Source of the DNA: Mycosarcoma maydis
Taxonomy: Eukaryota; Basidiomycota; Ustilaginomycetes; Ustilaginales
Direction of reading: 5' to 3'
Assembly (NCBI RefSeq): GCF_000328475.2
Contig: NC_026482.1
Span: 620,001-684,000 of the forward strand
DNA: 64,000 nt
Shown: positions 10,762 through 21,581 of the stretch, piece after piece
How the letters are laid out: the number at the start of each line of letters is the position of its first letter
Numbering within the stretch: the stretch's first letter is position 1
Program-made: the position numbers and the translations under genes
Notes under the pieces: model-generated
Told to the model about the DNA's origin: nothing
Database searches by the model: none
Seen by the model: the letters and a program-made list of their open reading frames with translations, nothing else

Positions 10762-11534
10762 TGTTCGAATTACGAATATCTGCGAATCGTGAATGGCATT
10801 TAGTCTGATCATTTACAATCATTCAGTGATTCACGATTCACGATTCACGATTCGTGATTCTGTGATTCATGATCTGAGTTACCCGACCCGGACACACGAG
10901 TGACCAGACGGGACCGAGTTAGTCCGCATTAATTTTATCTCCCCGACGGGAACGAGTTATCCTCAACAATCACGAATTTCATCCACGCTTTGTCCGGCGG
11001 GAACGGGCAAGCCCTGCGGTATGTCCGCAAATCACGAATTGTAAATTGTGAATCACAATCGTGAATATGCCCACGAGTACCGTAGCTAACCTGAGTTTCC
11101 ATGCTACATGACACAGCGCTGGTAGCGAGAAGCCCAGAGTAGATTCACACAAGTCGCTGGACGACTGTGGGAATCACGAATATGCCGTTGGCTACAGACT
11201 CGCACCAAGTGGTAGAACCTGAGGGAGAGCAGACTCATGCATCTGGCCAGTTGTGGCCACGGCTAGTCGGTTGTATGAGCAGGCGACGTATAGGGAGAAG
11301 CTCATGTAGGATACTCCAGTCGACTCATGTACATAAATACAGAGGGAACGCTCACACTTTGTAGTTAGTCCCTTGTCCAATTCACACTATCCAAATACAT
11401 TCCAAACCATTCTCGACCACTACTCAGTCCCAACTCGCCTCTCTAAGGAAAGGGAGACTTCGATCATCTAGCGCCCGCTAAAGATGGTCACCAAGAAATT
11501 GAATAGCGCCCGCTAAAGATCCACCAAAATCTCA
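10762..11534 (+). repeat. Degenerate solo copia LTR, plus strand (copy A)
   Basis: It starts TGTTCGAAT and then follows the LTR order: TTTAGTCTGATC, CACGAGTGACC-GACGGGA, AGCGCTGGTAGCGAGAAGCC, the CTCACACTTTGTAGTTAGTC block and AGCGCCCGCTAAAGAT. It is the most diverged copy. Its GC-rich tandem block is replaced by unrelated sequence. The 3' end carries a 35-bp duplication containing GCGCCCGCTAAAGAT (about 11470-11520). It holds four heptad gains or arrays: 10768-10777, 10785-10794, 10829-10859 and 11172-11181. Confidence 0.85.
10829..10859. repeat. Heptad array inside solo LTR A
   Basis: ATT anchors at 10829, 10836, 10843, 10850 and 10857, with cores CACG, CACG, CACG, CGTG. It sits where other LTR copies read straight from ACAATCAT into the GCAACC block. 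Confidence 0.9.
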
Positions 11535-11964
11535 AGAGGTCGCATTCGTGATTCGTGATTTATAGCTTGGAGCCTTCTATTGCGGCATTCACGATTGTGT
11601 AGGCTTCTTCAGTCTCACGGCTACATCAATCGTGAATTACGAATGCGTCTTGCTTTGATTCACGATTTCCTCATGTTGTCATTTTGCATATATTAAGGCT
11701 AGCAGACCGGTACTTTGCACACCCTTTCTTGACTTGCTCTCTCTATTTGTCAGGAATCACGAATAAGAGAATTTCGTTGTTTAATCAGTAATTGACGTTA
11801 TCTAAGACTTGTCATGATTCATGATTTTGCCAATCGTGAATCACGAATATTCACGAGTACCACCTTCTCGAATCGCTAGGCTACGAATACATGCATTCAT
11901 TCGTGATTATTGCTTTGCTCCAATCACGAATACCAGGATTTGCGTCTTGTGTGTGATCTCCATA
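11535..11964. other. Left flank of the copia element; repeat paralogous to 9620-9700
   Basis: 430 bp without a gene. Several single heptads (near 11545, 11632, 11838) are present. 11885-11964 is a paralogue of 9620-9694, with a 7-bp difference at 11922-11931. Confidence 0.6.
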
Positions 11965-12718
11965 TGTTAGAATATCTACGATTGGCGTTTAGTCTGATCG
12001 CCCACAATCATGCAACCCTTGCAGTAACCTAACCGGTATACACGAGTGACCGGACGGGAACGAGTAGGTGTCTCAGTACGCGCGCCATACGCGCGCGACA
12101 CGCACTCAGTACACCAGCGGTACGTCCGCGGTACGCGTGCGATACACTCGCAGTACGCGCGCCATACGCGCGCGACACGCGCTCAATGCACCCGCAGTAC
12201 GACCGCGGTACGCGTGCGATACACTCGCAGTACGCGCGCCATACGCGCGCGACACGCGCTCAATGCACCCGCAGTACGACCGCGGTACGCGCGCAAGTAT
12301 AGTAACTCGCCAGAGTTTCCCCGCTTCACAACATAGCGCTGGTAGCGAGAAGCCCAGAGTAGATTCACACAAGTCGCTGGACGACTGTGGGAACACGCCG
12401 TTGGCTACAGACTCGTACCAAGTGGAAGAACCTGAGGGAGAACAGACTCATGCATCTGGCCAGTTGTGGCCACAGCTAGTCAGTTGTATGAGGAGCTGAC
12501 GTATAGGGAGAAGCTCATGTAGGATACTCCAGTCGACTCATGTACATAAATACAGAGGGAACGCTCACACTTTGTAGTTAGTCCCCTTGTCCAATTCACA
12601 CTATCCAAATACATCCCAAACCATTCTCGACCCCACTCAGTCCCAACTCGCCTCTCTAAGGAAAGGGAGACTTCGATCATCCAGCGCCCGCTAAGGATTC
12701 ACCGCGAATATTCGAATA
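11965..12718 (+). repeat. 5' LTR of the copia element
   Basis: Begins TGTTAGAATATC and ends just before the primer-binding site. It contains nearly three copies of a 77-bp CG-rich tandem repeat (unit starts at about 12074, 12151 and 12228), followed by a unique U3/R/U5-like part. It differs from the 3' LTR by only about four small changes. Confidence 0.95.
12074..12300 (+). repeat. 77-bp CG-rich tandem repeat in the LTR
   Basis: The segment beginning CAGTACGCGCGCC recurs at 77-bp spacing (12074, 12151, 12228) and is dominated by alternating CG/TA-CG steps. The matching block in the 3' LTR spans about 17974-18200; the solo LTR at 18698 has a shortened version. Confidence 0.85.
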
Positions 12719-12731
12719 GGTTATGAGCCCA
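12719..12731 (+). other. Primer-binding site, internal initiator-tRNA-Met type
   Basis: GGTTATGAGCCCA immediately follows the 5' LTR. It is complementary to the anticodon stem-loop region of eukaryotic initiator tRNA-Met (GGGCUCAUAACC), not to a tRNA 3' end. That matches the half-tRNA priming known for Drosophila copia and relatives. Confidence 0.75.
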
Positions 12732-12768
12732 ATCAATGATCAAGACCTTGCCTTCTCCTCTATGAGGG

Positions 12769-13690
12769 TTGGACTACCCAAAACGGCTGATGTCCTCGGA
12801 GGACTACTTCGAATGGGCGACCTCGATGCAAAATGTCCTTTCGTGCAAAAACGCGAACTTATGGTTCATCATCGAGGGACGACTCGTCAAACCCGAGGAA
12901 CATCTGGGTGAGGGAGACCTTAAGGAAGTGAAGCTCGGCAACAAATTCCCTACTAAGGATATCGCCGAGTACTATCGAGCTGACGTGGAAGCACGCAGCA
13001 TACTCCTCAACTCCCTTGGACCCGCCCAACAAGCCCTGGTCGATACGTCAACTACTGCTCGAAAAGTCTGGGAGAAACTTCGCGAGAACTACGCGCAGAA
13101 CGTTGCTCAGCAGATTGCTTCACTCGAAGCGCAGTTGGCGAACCTACTACCAAGGAGATGACCAAGATCAACGTCTACTCCCTACAAGTTGGAGACTATC
13201 TGCAGGAAACTTGACCACGTGGATGCTCCGGTTAGCGGACTTCGCAAACTGAGAACCTTTCTGCGTGGCCTCGGTCCCCAGCACGATGTCTGGCGAAAGA
13301 TCTTCTACTTCAACACTCGTCTCTTCTTCCAGAAGGAAGGAGATTCCGACGAAACAGCCAACAAGAAGGCCCTGGAAGACTACGAAATTGCCGTCAGCAC
13401 GATTATGGCTGAAGAAGCCGAGCAAAAGTCTTTCCGGCGCCAATACCCAGCTCGGGCCATGCAAGCCCAGTCGCAGCCTGTCAAAAAGGGCAAAGACAAA
13501 TTCTGCACTAACTGCAAGAGGGATAACCATAACCTCGAAGACTGCTTCATGGAAGGAGGTCCCAAACACAAGGATCGCACCGAGAAGCAAAAGCAGAAGA
13601 AAACCAAGAAAGTGACGGGAAACCTGGCACAAGTCGACTCCGACGAGATGAATCTGTGTCTCCACGTGTCCACACCCGATGACAACGTCG
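12769..13690 (+). pseudogene. copia gag, frameshifted
   Basis: Capsid-like gag in pieces: the frame from 12769 (SSEDYFEWATSMQNVL... ARKVWEKLRENY), a short stretch in another frame around 13150-13205 (TKINVYSLQVGDYLQET), then back to the first frame (KLDHVDAPVSGLR...). A zinc knuckle of the form C-x2-C-x4-H-x4-C (CTNCKRDNHNLEDC) is coded at about 13503-13545. The family protein packages element RNA in virus-like particles. An apparent earlier ATG at 12723 lies within the primer-binding site and is out of frame with the rest. Confidence 0.85.
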
Positions 13691-15700
13691 CTCCCCAAAA
13701 TGAAACCTGGATCATTGACTCTGGCGCAAGCCGACACATGACCGGCGACAAGACCCTCTTCTCGACGTACGGACCATCTCCTGTCCAGGAGGTATTCGTC
13801 GCTGACAACAGAGGAGTTCCGGTTGCTGGGCATGGGCAACGTCAGACTGGTGATGAGTAACTCGAAGGGATCGCGGAAGTCGATTACACTTCAAGATGTC
13901 CTCCACGTTCCAGGACTTGGGAACAATCTCTTCTCTACACCACAGGTGCAACGCCTCGGTGGAAGCATCAACTTCACCAAGAAAACGGTCGAAATCTTCG
14001 ACAAAAAGGGTCGACTGGCCCTGAGGGGCAAACGCCGTGGAGATGTGAACTACCTGCTAGTGGAAGGAACTACCACCGCAGTAGCCAAACTCGTTACTAG
14101 CGAGAAAGCCTTGGACCAAGCCAAACTCTGGCACCAACGGCTAGGCCACCTCCACATGCAAGCCACGCTCAAGACAGCATCGCTTACCGACGGCATGAAC
14201 CTAAAGGCTATGTCGGGCCTCTCTGTCGGGAACAACTGCGAAACCTGCATCAAGTCGAAGCATAGGCACGCACCGATCAAGAGCCGTGGACCCCAAGACA
14301 ACTCGACCACTCGAGCTAGTTCACATGGATCTTGCGGGGCCTCTGCCGGAAGGCTTATCCAAAGAGAAATATTACCTACTCATGGTGGACGATTGCACGA
14401 GATACTGCTTCGGGGCGGCACTGATCTATAAGTCATCAGCCTTCCAAGCATTCCGAACCATCGATCGATGGACCCAAACGCAACTGGGAAAGCGTATCTG
14501 CCGAGTCCGAACGGACAATGGTGGTGAATTCTTGAGCAGAGAGTTCTCGAACTACCTCAATCACCGAGGTATAGGACGAGAGGTCACTCCAAGATTCACA
14601 CCACAATCCAACGGTCTCGTGGAGCGCACTAACCAGATTGTCAAGGATTATATTCGGTGCATGCTAGAAGAAGCAAACTTGACTACCCAGTACTGGCCAT
14701 TCGCCTTCAGTCACGGGCTGAAGCTTCGAAACATGTCGGCCACCAGCACGGATTCTTCCAAGACACCTCATGAAGGAATGCATGGCAAACGCCAGGATCT
14801 TCAAGGCCTCCGGGTCTTTGGGTGTAAAGCATGGGCACGCGTACCTGACGAACTCCGCAAATCCCTGGATCCCAAGTCTGTTGAATGCATACACCTGGGA
14901 CATGTTAGCAATAACCACCCTTACATATACAGACTCATGGACGTAGAAACCGGCCAGATCTTCACAAGTCGGCACGTCATCTTCCGGGAGAACGAGCGGA
15001 TTCGGCGAAAATCTGAAGCCCCCTTCGAGGAACTTTCAGATGATGAAACTGGAACCACGGGAAACAATCTCCCGAGGCCAGGATTACCGGCCCCGGTCCG
15101 CTCATCGCTGAACATCCCAAGGACTTCCCCATCGTCCGAAGAACCCAGTCAACCAGTGGGAGCCACCAACTACCCTCATCTCGCCTCAATAGAGGAAGCG
15201 CAATTAGCAGATACTACCGAGAGCGGTGATTCACTGGAGAGTCCAACTCAACAACTTGTTCCTTCAGCAGAATCCACAGATGACGAATTCCATGAACCGA
15301 TCAACCTTATTCCCTCAAGAAGGCGACCTCAAGACATCCGAGGCCGGGACTCCCCATCGCGGCATCAAGAAATAGATGACGAGTCCGATGACCCTCTCGC
15401 TCTTCTCCCGACTCCTCACCAAACAGTGGGAGGAGATACAACAACAGTGGGAGATACAAGAACAGTGGGAGACAAAAACAACGCAAACGAGAGCACGGGT
15501 GACGAGTCACGTTACAACCTTAGGGCAAGGCCCCACAGACTTGGCGATTACGCCCGGCACGTGACAACAAATCTTTCAAAGCCACCGGCCACCCTGAAAC
15601 AAGCTCGCATGCGCGCCGACTGGCCCCTATGGGAAGGTGCCATCCAGGCAGAACTCAAAAGTCATGAATCCAACAAGACTTGGACCCTCGTAGACCACCC
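13691..15700 (+). pseudogene. copia protease and integrase, frameshifted
   Basis: An aspartic protease core (IDSGASRHMTG) is coded near 13710-13745. A frame change near 13825 leads into the pre-integrase domain with the HHCC zinc motif (WHQRLGHLH ... CETCIKSK, about 14130-14260). Another change near 14290 gives the DDE integrase: first Asp in HMDLAGP, second in RTDNGGEF, Glu in NGLVERTN (about 14320-14640). A hydrophilic, Ser/Asp-rich linker follows. The catalytic residues are all present; only the frame is broken. Confidence 0.9.
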
Positions 15701-17224
15701 ACAAAACAAAGCCACCAATGTGGTCAGCTGCAAATGGGTATTCGCCCATCAAGAAAAAGGCCGATGGATCTCTCGACAAATACAAGGCACGACTCGTCGC
15801 ACGAGGCTTCACACAGCGATACGGATACGACTACGACGAAACCTTCTCTCCAGTAGTAAAGGCCACCACGTTACGCATCCTCATCGGCCTCGCCGCGGCA
15901 TTCGACTGGAAGATTGTTCATTGGGACGCAGTCACTGCTTTCTTAAACGGACGCCTATCGGCAGAAGTATACATGACGATGCCTCCCGGTCACGAAGTAC
16001 CCGGGAAGGTCTGCTTCCTGAACAAAGCCATACTACGGTCTCAAGCAAGCCGGCCGCGAATGGTACCTCTTCGCTACGAAGGTACTCGAACAGCTCGGAT
16101 TCACGAAACTGCAAGAAGACCACTGCCTCTTTCATTCCAAGAAGGCCGGACGACAGATCTTACTTGCATTATACGTCGATGACCTCGTCGCTGCGTCACC
16201 AAAAGCATCGGAACTCGCCTGGCTCCACACCGAAATCCAAACTCATTTAAAATCACAGATCAGGGCGATTTATCTTCTGTGCTCAACGTCAGCGTGTCGA
16301 AATCTACCAATTCCACTTCCCTAGGCCAACCTGGTTACATCCAAAAGATCCTCGATCGTTTCCAGATGCTCGAAGCGAAACCCGCCTTCACACCATTACC
16401 CGCCACTGGCATTGCTCATCCCGAAAACCCCGAGCACTGCTCCGTCGCGGACAAGGAACTCTTCCAACAGCTCGTAGGCTCTGTCAACTACCTGGCTTGC
16501 TACACTCGACCAGATGTGGCATACGCGGTACAAGCTCTCAGCCGCTATTTAGCTCAACCGACGATCCACGCACTCTCTGCTGGAAAACACCTTCTCCGTT
16601 ACCTCAAGACTACGCAGGACTATCGCCTCCGGTTCCCCAAACTAGCGAGTGGGAGGAATCTGACCCTAGAGGTCTTCACGGACGCTGATTTTGCAAACCA
16701 GAAGGCGATTTACTCTCCCAATCAAGAGTTAACCACCAAAAACAAGATCGTCATACCGGTCGACACAACAAACACCCCTCGCAAAAGCGTCACAGGAATG
16801 ATCTTCCTAATGAACGGTTCCCCAATCAGCTGGCTATCCAAACAACAACCTATCATCGCAACCTCAACACAAATGGCTGAATATATCGCGGCCGCGGAAG
16901 GCGCGATAGAAGCGTTGTGGATCAGAAGCCTGTTTCATTCCCTTCAACTTCGAGGAAAAGAAGCAATACCTCACTACATTGACAACCAGGCAGCGATCCA
17001 GCTATGCAAGAACCCCGGTACTTCACAAGGCTACAAAGCACATCGACATCATCTACCACAAGATACGCGAATTGGCCGCCGTCGGTGTTATCAACATCGA
17101 ATATACCGAGTCAGGGGAGCAACGAGCGGATGCGCTCACAAAGACGCTCAACCGTCAGCAGATCGAAAAGTTCTGCAAGGAGATTGGCCTGAAAGACAGG
17201 TCCAACGAGAAATCCTCTCAATAA
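15701..17224 (+). pseudogene. copia reverse transcriptase and RNase H, frameshifted
   Basis: RT begins in one frame (VVSCKWVF) and switches near 15745 to a second with KARLVARGFTQ and DAVTAFLNG. It switches near 16030 to a third with YGLKQAGREWY and the catalytic YVDDL (about 16172-16186), and again near 16250. RNase H follows: FTDADFANQ, KSVTGMIFLMNGSPISWLSK, AEYIAAAEGAIEALWI. A last change near 17030 precedes the closing RADALTKTL block. All hallmark motifs are intact, so disruption is by indels and not by stop-codon substitutions. Confidence 0.9.
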
Positions 17225-17864
17225 ACTCCATGACGGAAACATCTGCCTTTCACAACCTTCAATTCGCCCTCGCTGAACGCGTGCGAAAACTAGGCAGATC
17301 GATACAACAGAAAGCCTGTTGGCCGCAGCTTTCGACCTGATGGGTTTGGATCATCCAAAGAAGGTCCCATCAAGGTTCAAGGACTTGCAAAAGGACTGGA
17401 AACCCAACTGACACAGTGGTATCCACAAAAGTCACCATGCACATTTCCTGATTCTCCCTCCACTGGAGGATAACGAGAACGAATACATGATGTATTCAGG
17501 GAACAAAACCTCACGCGTCGCCAAAAAACGAGCTGTGAAAGTTCCCAAATCACGAGCATCACGTAGGTTTCCCAGGACCATGGAGCAGTCAAGTAGTCAA
17601 CGAAAGCTCACCGAACGAAGCTTCAACGAGGGCCCACCTAGAGGAAAGATTCGCTGGAAAGAGCCGCAGCGCACCTCAAATGCCCCAGACACTTACACTT
17701 CGATCCGTAAGAGGACACGGCGCACACACCTTCCAAACTTGGACGGAAAGTTTTACGCCGCACACATCAAGACAGAGAGCAACATGGCGCGATCCCCACC
17801 GAGTGGGAGCGTCAGTGTCTCTGCGATTCATGATTTGGGCACTCAAACACCATTCGAGTGGGAG
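17225..17864 (+). other. 3' untranslated region of the copia element with polypurine tract
   Basis: 640 bp between the RNase H end and the 3' LTR with only short frames. The purine tract GAGTGGGAG at 17856-17864 directly abuts the LTR TGTTAG and would prime plus-strand synthesis. Confidence 0.7.
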
Positions 17865-18617
17865 TGTTAGAATATCTACGATTGGCGTTTAGTCTGATCG
17901 CCCACAATCATGCAACCCTTGCAGTAACCTAACCGGTATACACGAGTGACCGGACGGGAACGAGTAGGTGTCTCAGTACGCGCGCCATACGCGCGCGACA
18001 CGCACTCAGTACACCAGCGGTACGTCCGCGGTACGCGTGCGATACACTCGCAGTACGCGCGCCATACGCGCGCGACACGCGCTCAATGCACCCGCGAATA
18101 CGACCGCGGTACGCGTGCGATACACTCGCAGTACGCGCGCCATACGCGCGCGACACGCGCTCAATGCACCCGCAGTACGACCGCGGTACGCGCGCAAGTA
18201 TAGTAACTCGCCAGAGTTTCCCCGCTTCACAACATAGCGCTGGTAGCGAGAAGCCCAGAGTAGATTCACACAAGTCGCTGGACGACTGTGGGAACACGCC
18301 GTTGGCTACAGACTCGTACCAAGTGGAAGAACCTGAGGGAGAACAGACTCATGCATCTGGCCAGTTGTGGCCACAGCTAGTCAGTTGTATGAGGAGCTGA
18401 CGTATAGGGAGAAGCTCATGTAGGATACTCCAGTCGACTCATGTACATAAATACAGAGGGAACGCTCACACTTTGTAGTTAGTCCCTTGTCCAATTCACA
18501 CTATCCAAATACATCCCAAACCATTCTCGACCCCACTCAGTCCCAACTCGCCTCTCTAAGGAAAGGGAGACTTCGATCATCCAGCGCCCGCTAAGGATTC
18601 ACCGCGAATATTGAATA
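17865..18617 (+). repeat. 3' LTR of the copia element
   Basis: Matches 11965-12718 almost base for base, including the 77-bp repeat block. Seen differences: CGCGAATACG at about 18094 against CGCAGTACG at 12194, one C fewer in the CCC run near 18482, and one C missing near 18613. Confidence 0.95.
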
Positions 18618-18697
18618 TCCTATGCGACTGGCTGACGAACTATTGGATGGATGGTTGTCATCGGAACCACCCTAGGAGCCACCTGCGAGGGGTGATC
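18618..18697. other. Host repeat between the copia element and solo LTR E
   Basis: 80 bp of the host repeat family: the right flank of the copia site (TCCTATGCGACTGGCTGAC, as at 9690) leads into CATCGGAACCACCCTAGG. It ends at the insertion point of the next LTR. Confidence 0.7.
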
Positions 18698-19330
18698 TGT
18701 TAGAATATCTGCGATTGGCGTTTAGTCTGATCGCCCACAATCATGCAACCCTTGCAGTGACCCAACTGATATACTCGAGTGACCGGACGGGAACGAGTAG
18801 GTGTCTCAGTACGCGCGCTCAATGCACCAGCGGTACGTCCGCGGTACGCATGCGATACACCCGCAGTATGCGCACGACATGCGCTCAATGCACCCGCAGT
18901 ACGACCGCGGTACGCCCGCAAGTATAGTAACACGCCAGAGTTTGCCCGGTTCACAACATAGCGCTGGTAGCGAGAAGCCCAGAGTAGATTCATACACGAC
19001 TGTGGGAATATGCCGTTGGCTACAGACTCGCACCAAGTGGTAGAACCTGAGGGAGAGCAGACTCATGCATCTGGCCAGTTGTGGCCACAGCTAGTCAGTT
19101 GTATGAGCAGGCGACGTATAGGGAGAAGCTGATGTAGGATACTCCAGTGGACTCATGTACATAAATACAGAGGGAACGCTCACACTTTGTAGTTTCACTG
19201 GTCCAAAACAAACTATCCAAATATACATTCCAAAGCGTTTTCGACCACTACTCAGTCCCAACTCGCCTCTCTAAGGAAAGGGAGACTTCGATCATCTAGC
19301 GCCCGCTAAAAATTCACCAAAATATCAACA
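18698..19330 (+). repeat. Solo copia LTR, plus strand (copy E)
   Basis: TGTTAGAATATCTGCG to ATATCAACA, with TGTT/AACA ends. TGATC precedes it and TGATT follows, a 5-bp target duplication with one change. The empty site exists on the minus strand around 20684-20725 (GCGAGGGGTGATTGCTGTG). The 77-bp block is shortened. It lacks the 7-bp heptad gains found in copies A and B. Confidence 0.9.
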
Positions 19331-20569
19331 TGATTGCTGTGAGAAGCCACCTATGACCTACCCTGGGTGGTTGCCGGGGTGGTTCCTAGGTCGACTTTTT
19401 CCTTTTTTCACGACATGACTCATGACTGTTGCAAGAGAGTTACTGGCAAAGCCAGCAGCTTGCGGGAGCATCGATCAGAGAGGAGAAGTATGTCCTCATG
19501 ACTGAAAGCACAGCGGATCTCAAGCATCTGAAGGAGGTCGATAGTGGAGGACCAACGAGATGTTGTGGCCCTTCCGTACCGGGACCGACACTCGTGACTA
19601 TGCCACCGAGCCCAACAGTGGGCAGGCCAGCTTCTACCGGATGCAGCATCAGGGCTAGACCAAGACGAGCAAGCTTATAGACGAAGCCAATCATGAATCG
19701 TCAGCGGATAGATGTCCGCATGAAACTCGACCTTGGCCGAGACCTTGCTGATCAAAAGACGGCAGCGTGCACAGACTGGCTCAGCGCGAGGCTGCTGCGA
19801 CGTGTACAGAGGGAGGAGCGGTATGCTTCTGTTGCTGGCGCCGATACGGGTGTGGTGCTGCGGATGCTGCTGCGGGTACTGCCGACGCTGTTGATACTGT
19901 TGATGCCGACACTGATGATGTTGCTGCTGCTGTGATCGGCGCTGGTGCTGACACTGCTGAAGCCACACTATCAGATCTTGTCCTCGCCCCTTCTGCTAAG
20001 CGTCGATGCTCTCTCCTTGTCTCGTGCCATCTCCACTAATCGTAAGTGAAGGTCTTGCCACCCTCGCGTCTACAGAGACAAAGTCTGTGGCCCCATTGAG
20101 AGCGCGATAAGCTGCTCATGGTGATGGCGAGGTGAGGGGGGCAGACTGTCAGCGGCATCTCTTGTCCACCGACCATGGACCGTACTGCAGCCTCCGACCG
20201 TCTGCGGCAAGCGATCTCGATCCAGCTGGGATGCTTCGTCTTTGTCCTCCTCTCGCAAGTCACTCTCCGCCAATGGCCACAAAAGCCCCTTCGTTAACTG
20301 CCTGAGTTAGTTGGTAAGCATCATCCTATTCCTTGTCGCCAGCTTTCCCGCGCATCATTCACGAGTGTGACCTGCTAACCCGCCCCATTCATCGCGCTGG
20401 TCTCGCTTACTCGTTTGGCTGCTGGCCCTTTACTCACTCGTCCATCTCACTTGCTTGCTCGCTCGTTGGCTTTAATTAATTTATTATATTCGTGATTCAT
20501 GATTGCATCGACAACAACTGTGGCGTATTGAGCTGTATGCTGTGACCAGTTGATTGATGGGGTGGTTGC

Positions 20570-20740
20570 TCATCGGAGGCCACCCCAGCAACCCAGGGTT
20601 GCTTAGTGAAAGTCATCCCTGAGGAGGAGCCTCGATCGGGGGTGCTTCCTCAAATGGCTCTTCAGGAGGAGCCACCCTACTAGGTGGCTTCTCACAGCAA
20701 TCACCCCTCGCAGATGGTTGCCGGAATGGCTCCGAGGACG
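20570..20740. repeat. Local dispersed repeat with the empty site of solo LTR E
   Basis: GGTGGTTGCTCATCGGAGGCC and GGTGGCTTCTCACAGCAATC blocks recur, in either orientation, at 9735-9750, 18655-18697, 19340-19395 and here. The segment 20684-20725 read on the minus strand equals the joined flanks of solo LTR E. Confidence 0.65.
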
Positions 20741-21554
20741 ACTTTTTTCTTTGTTCAGGATATGAGTTATGAGTATCAAGGCTAGGTATAATGGTAAGCT
20801 TTGGCCATAATCTCACCTAGCGATCTCGTCTCAAACGAAAGGTTAGCCGTTTTGGGCCAGCTTTCGTCGCAGCTCAATCCAATGCGCCGCATTCACGATT
20901 GTACATGATCGTCGCCTCAAGCATGTCGCCCTTGTTCCCGCTTTTCGGGAATCACGAATGTACTTATGGGATTGTTGTAACGCTCAAAAGGCGATGCAGA
21001 GAAGTGTCACGGCGACCTCACGCGTGTGATGAAGTACGGGAGGTGACTGACTTTGTGATTGTTGAACGTCAGATACCCGGATTCCAGCAGCTTGGCCTGG
21101 CTATAATTGAGCTTGGTGGATTGCTGGCCAGCCTATCGACATCAGACTCTATCAGGTCACCGCTGACCAGCTCAACAGTGCTGCTGAGCAGCAACGCAGA
21201 ATCGTGAATGGAACGACTTACCACGATCACCAGCGCTGACACCTAGAACCTTTTGTCTCTTTAATTGCGTGTTAGGCATATCAGCAAGCTCGGCGTGCTT
21301 TCTAGTGGTGGCGGGACTCTCCGATAAGTTACAAAGAAAGAGCTATTCGGGGTCAATTAGATGCATTAGTTGACCTGAGCTCCTCAGTCTTATTGCATTG
21401 CCCTTCTCAACGGAGCCTCAACAGGCTAAACAGCAGTGCCATTCAACTCAAGTGTTTCAACATTGCCCGTTTCTCGACTTTGTGTGGGAAGTCGACGGCA
21501 ACAGCGTCGTTCACTTGAATTCGTATGCACCTTAGCAAGCTGACCCAACACGAC

Positions 21555-21581
21555 TTTTTTTTTTTTTTTTTTTTTTTTTTT
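21555..21581. repeat. Poly(T) run of 27
   Basis: Uninterrupted T27 on the plus strand, A27 on the minus. It could be a retroposon tail or a homopolymer tract; I see no retroposon body next to it. Confidence 0.9.

Larger units (their letters stand above)
11965..18617 (+). mobile_element. Full-length Ty1/copia LTR retrotransposon, frameshifted
   Basis: A 6.65-kb element with near-identical 754/753-bp LTRs (11965-12718 and 17865-18617), a primer-binding site at 12719-12731 and a purine-rich tract at 17856-17864. The internal order is gag (CCHC), protease, integrase, reverse transcriptase, RNase H, the Copia order. It is inserted in a host repeat whose empty paralogue is at about 9690 (GATCTCCTATGCGAC); the flanks CCATA and TCCTA are an imperfect target duplication. 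The polyprotein is broken by about nine frame changes, so this copy is probably not autonomous as assembled. Confidence 0.95.

Noticed and set aside
12106..12499. Arg/Thr-rich frames inside the LTRs
   Set aside because: They are translations of the CG-rich 77-bp repeat and appear in both strands and in every LTR copy.
19767..20039. Ala/Asp/Leu-rich frames over the CTG-rich stretch
   Set aside because: Several frames are open on both strands because the DNA is trinucleotide-rich; none has support as a gene.
20899..21207. Possible small gene in the repeat island
   Set aside because: The frame starts in repeat-like DNA, contains a heptad in the middle, and shows no domain or codon bias.
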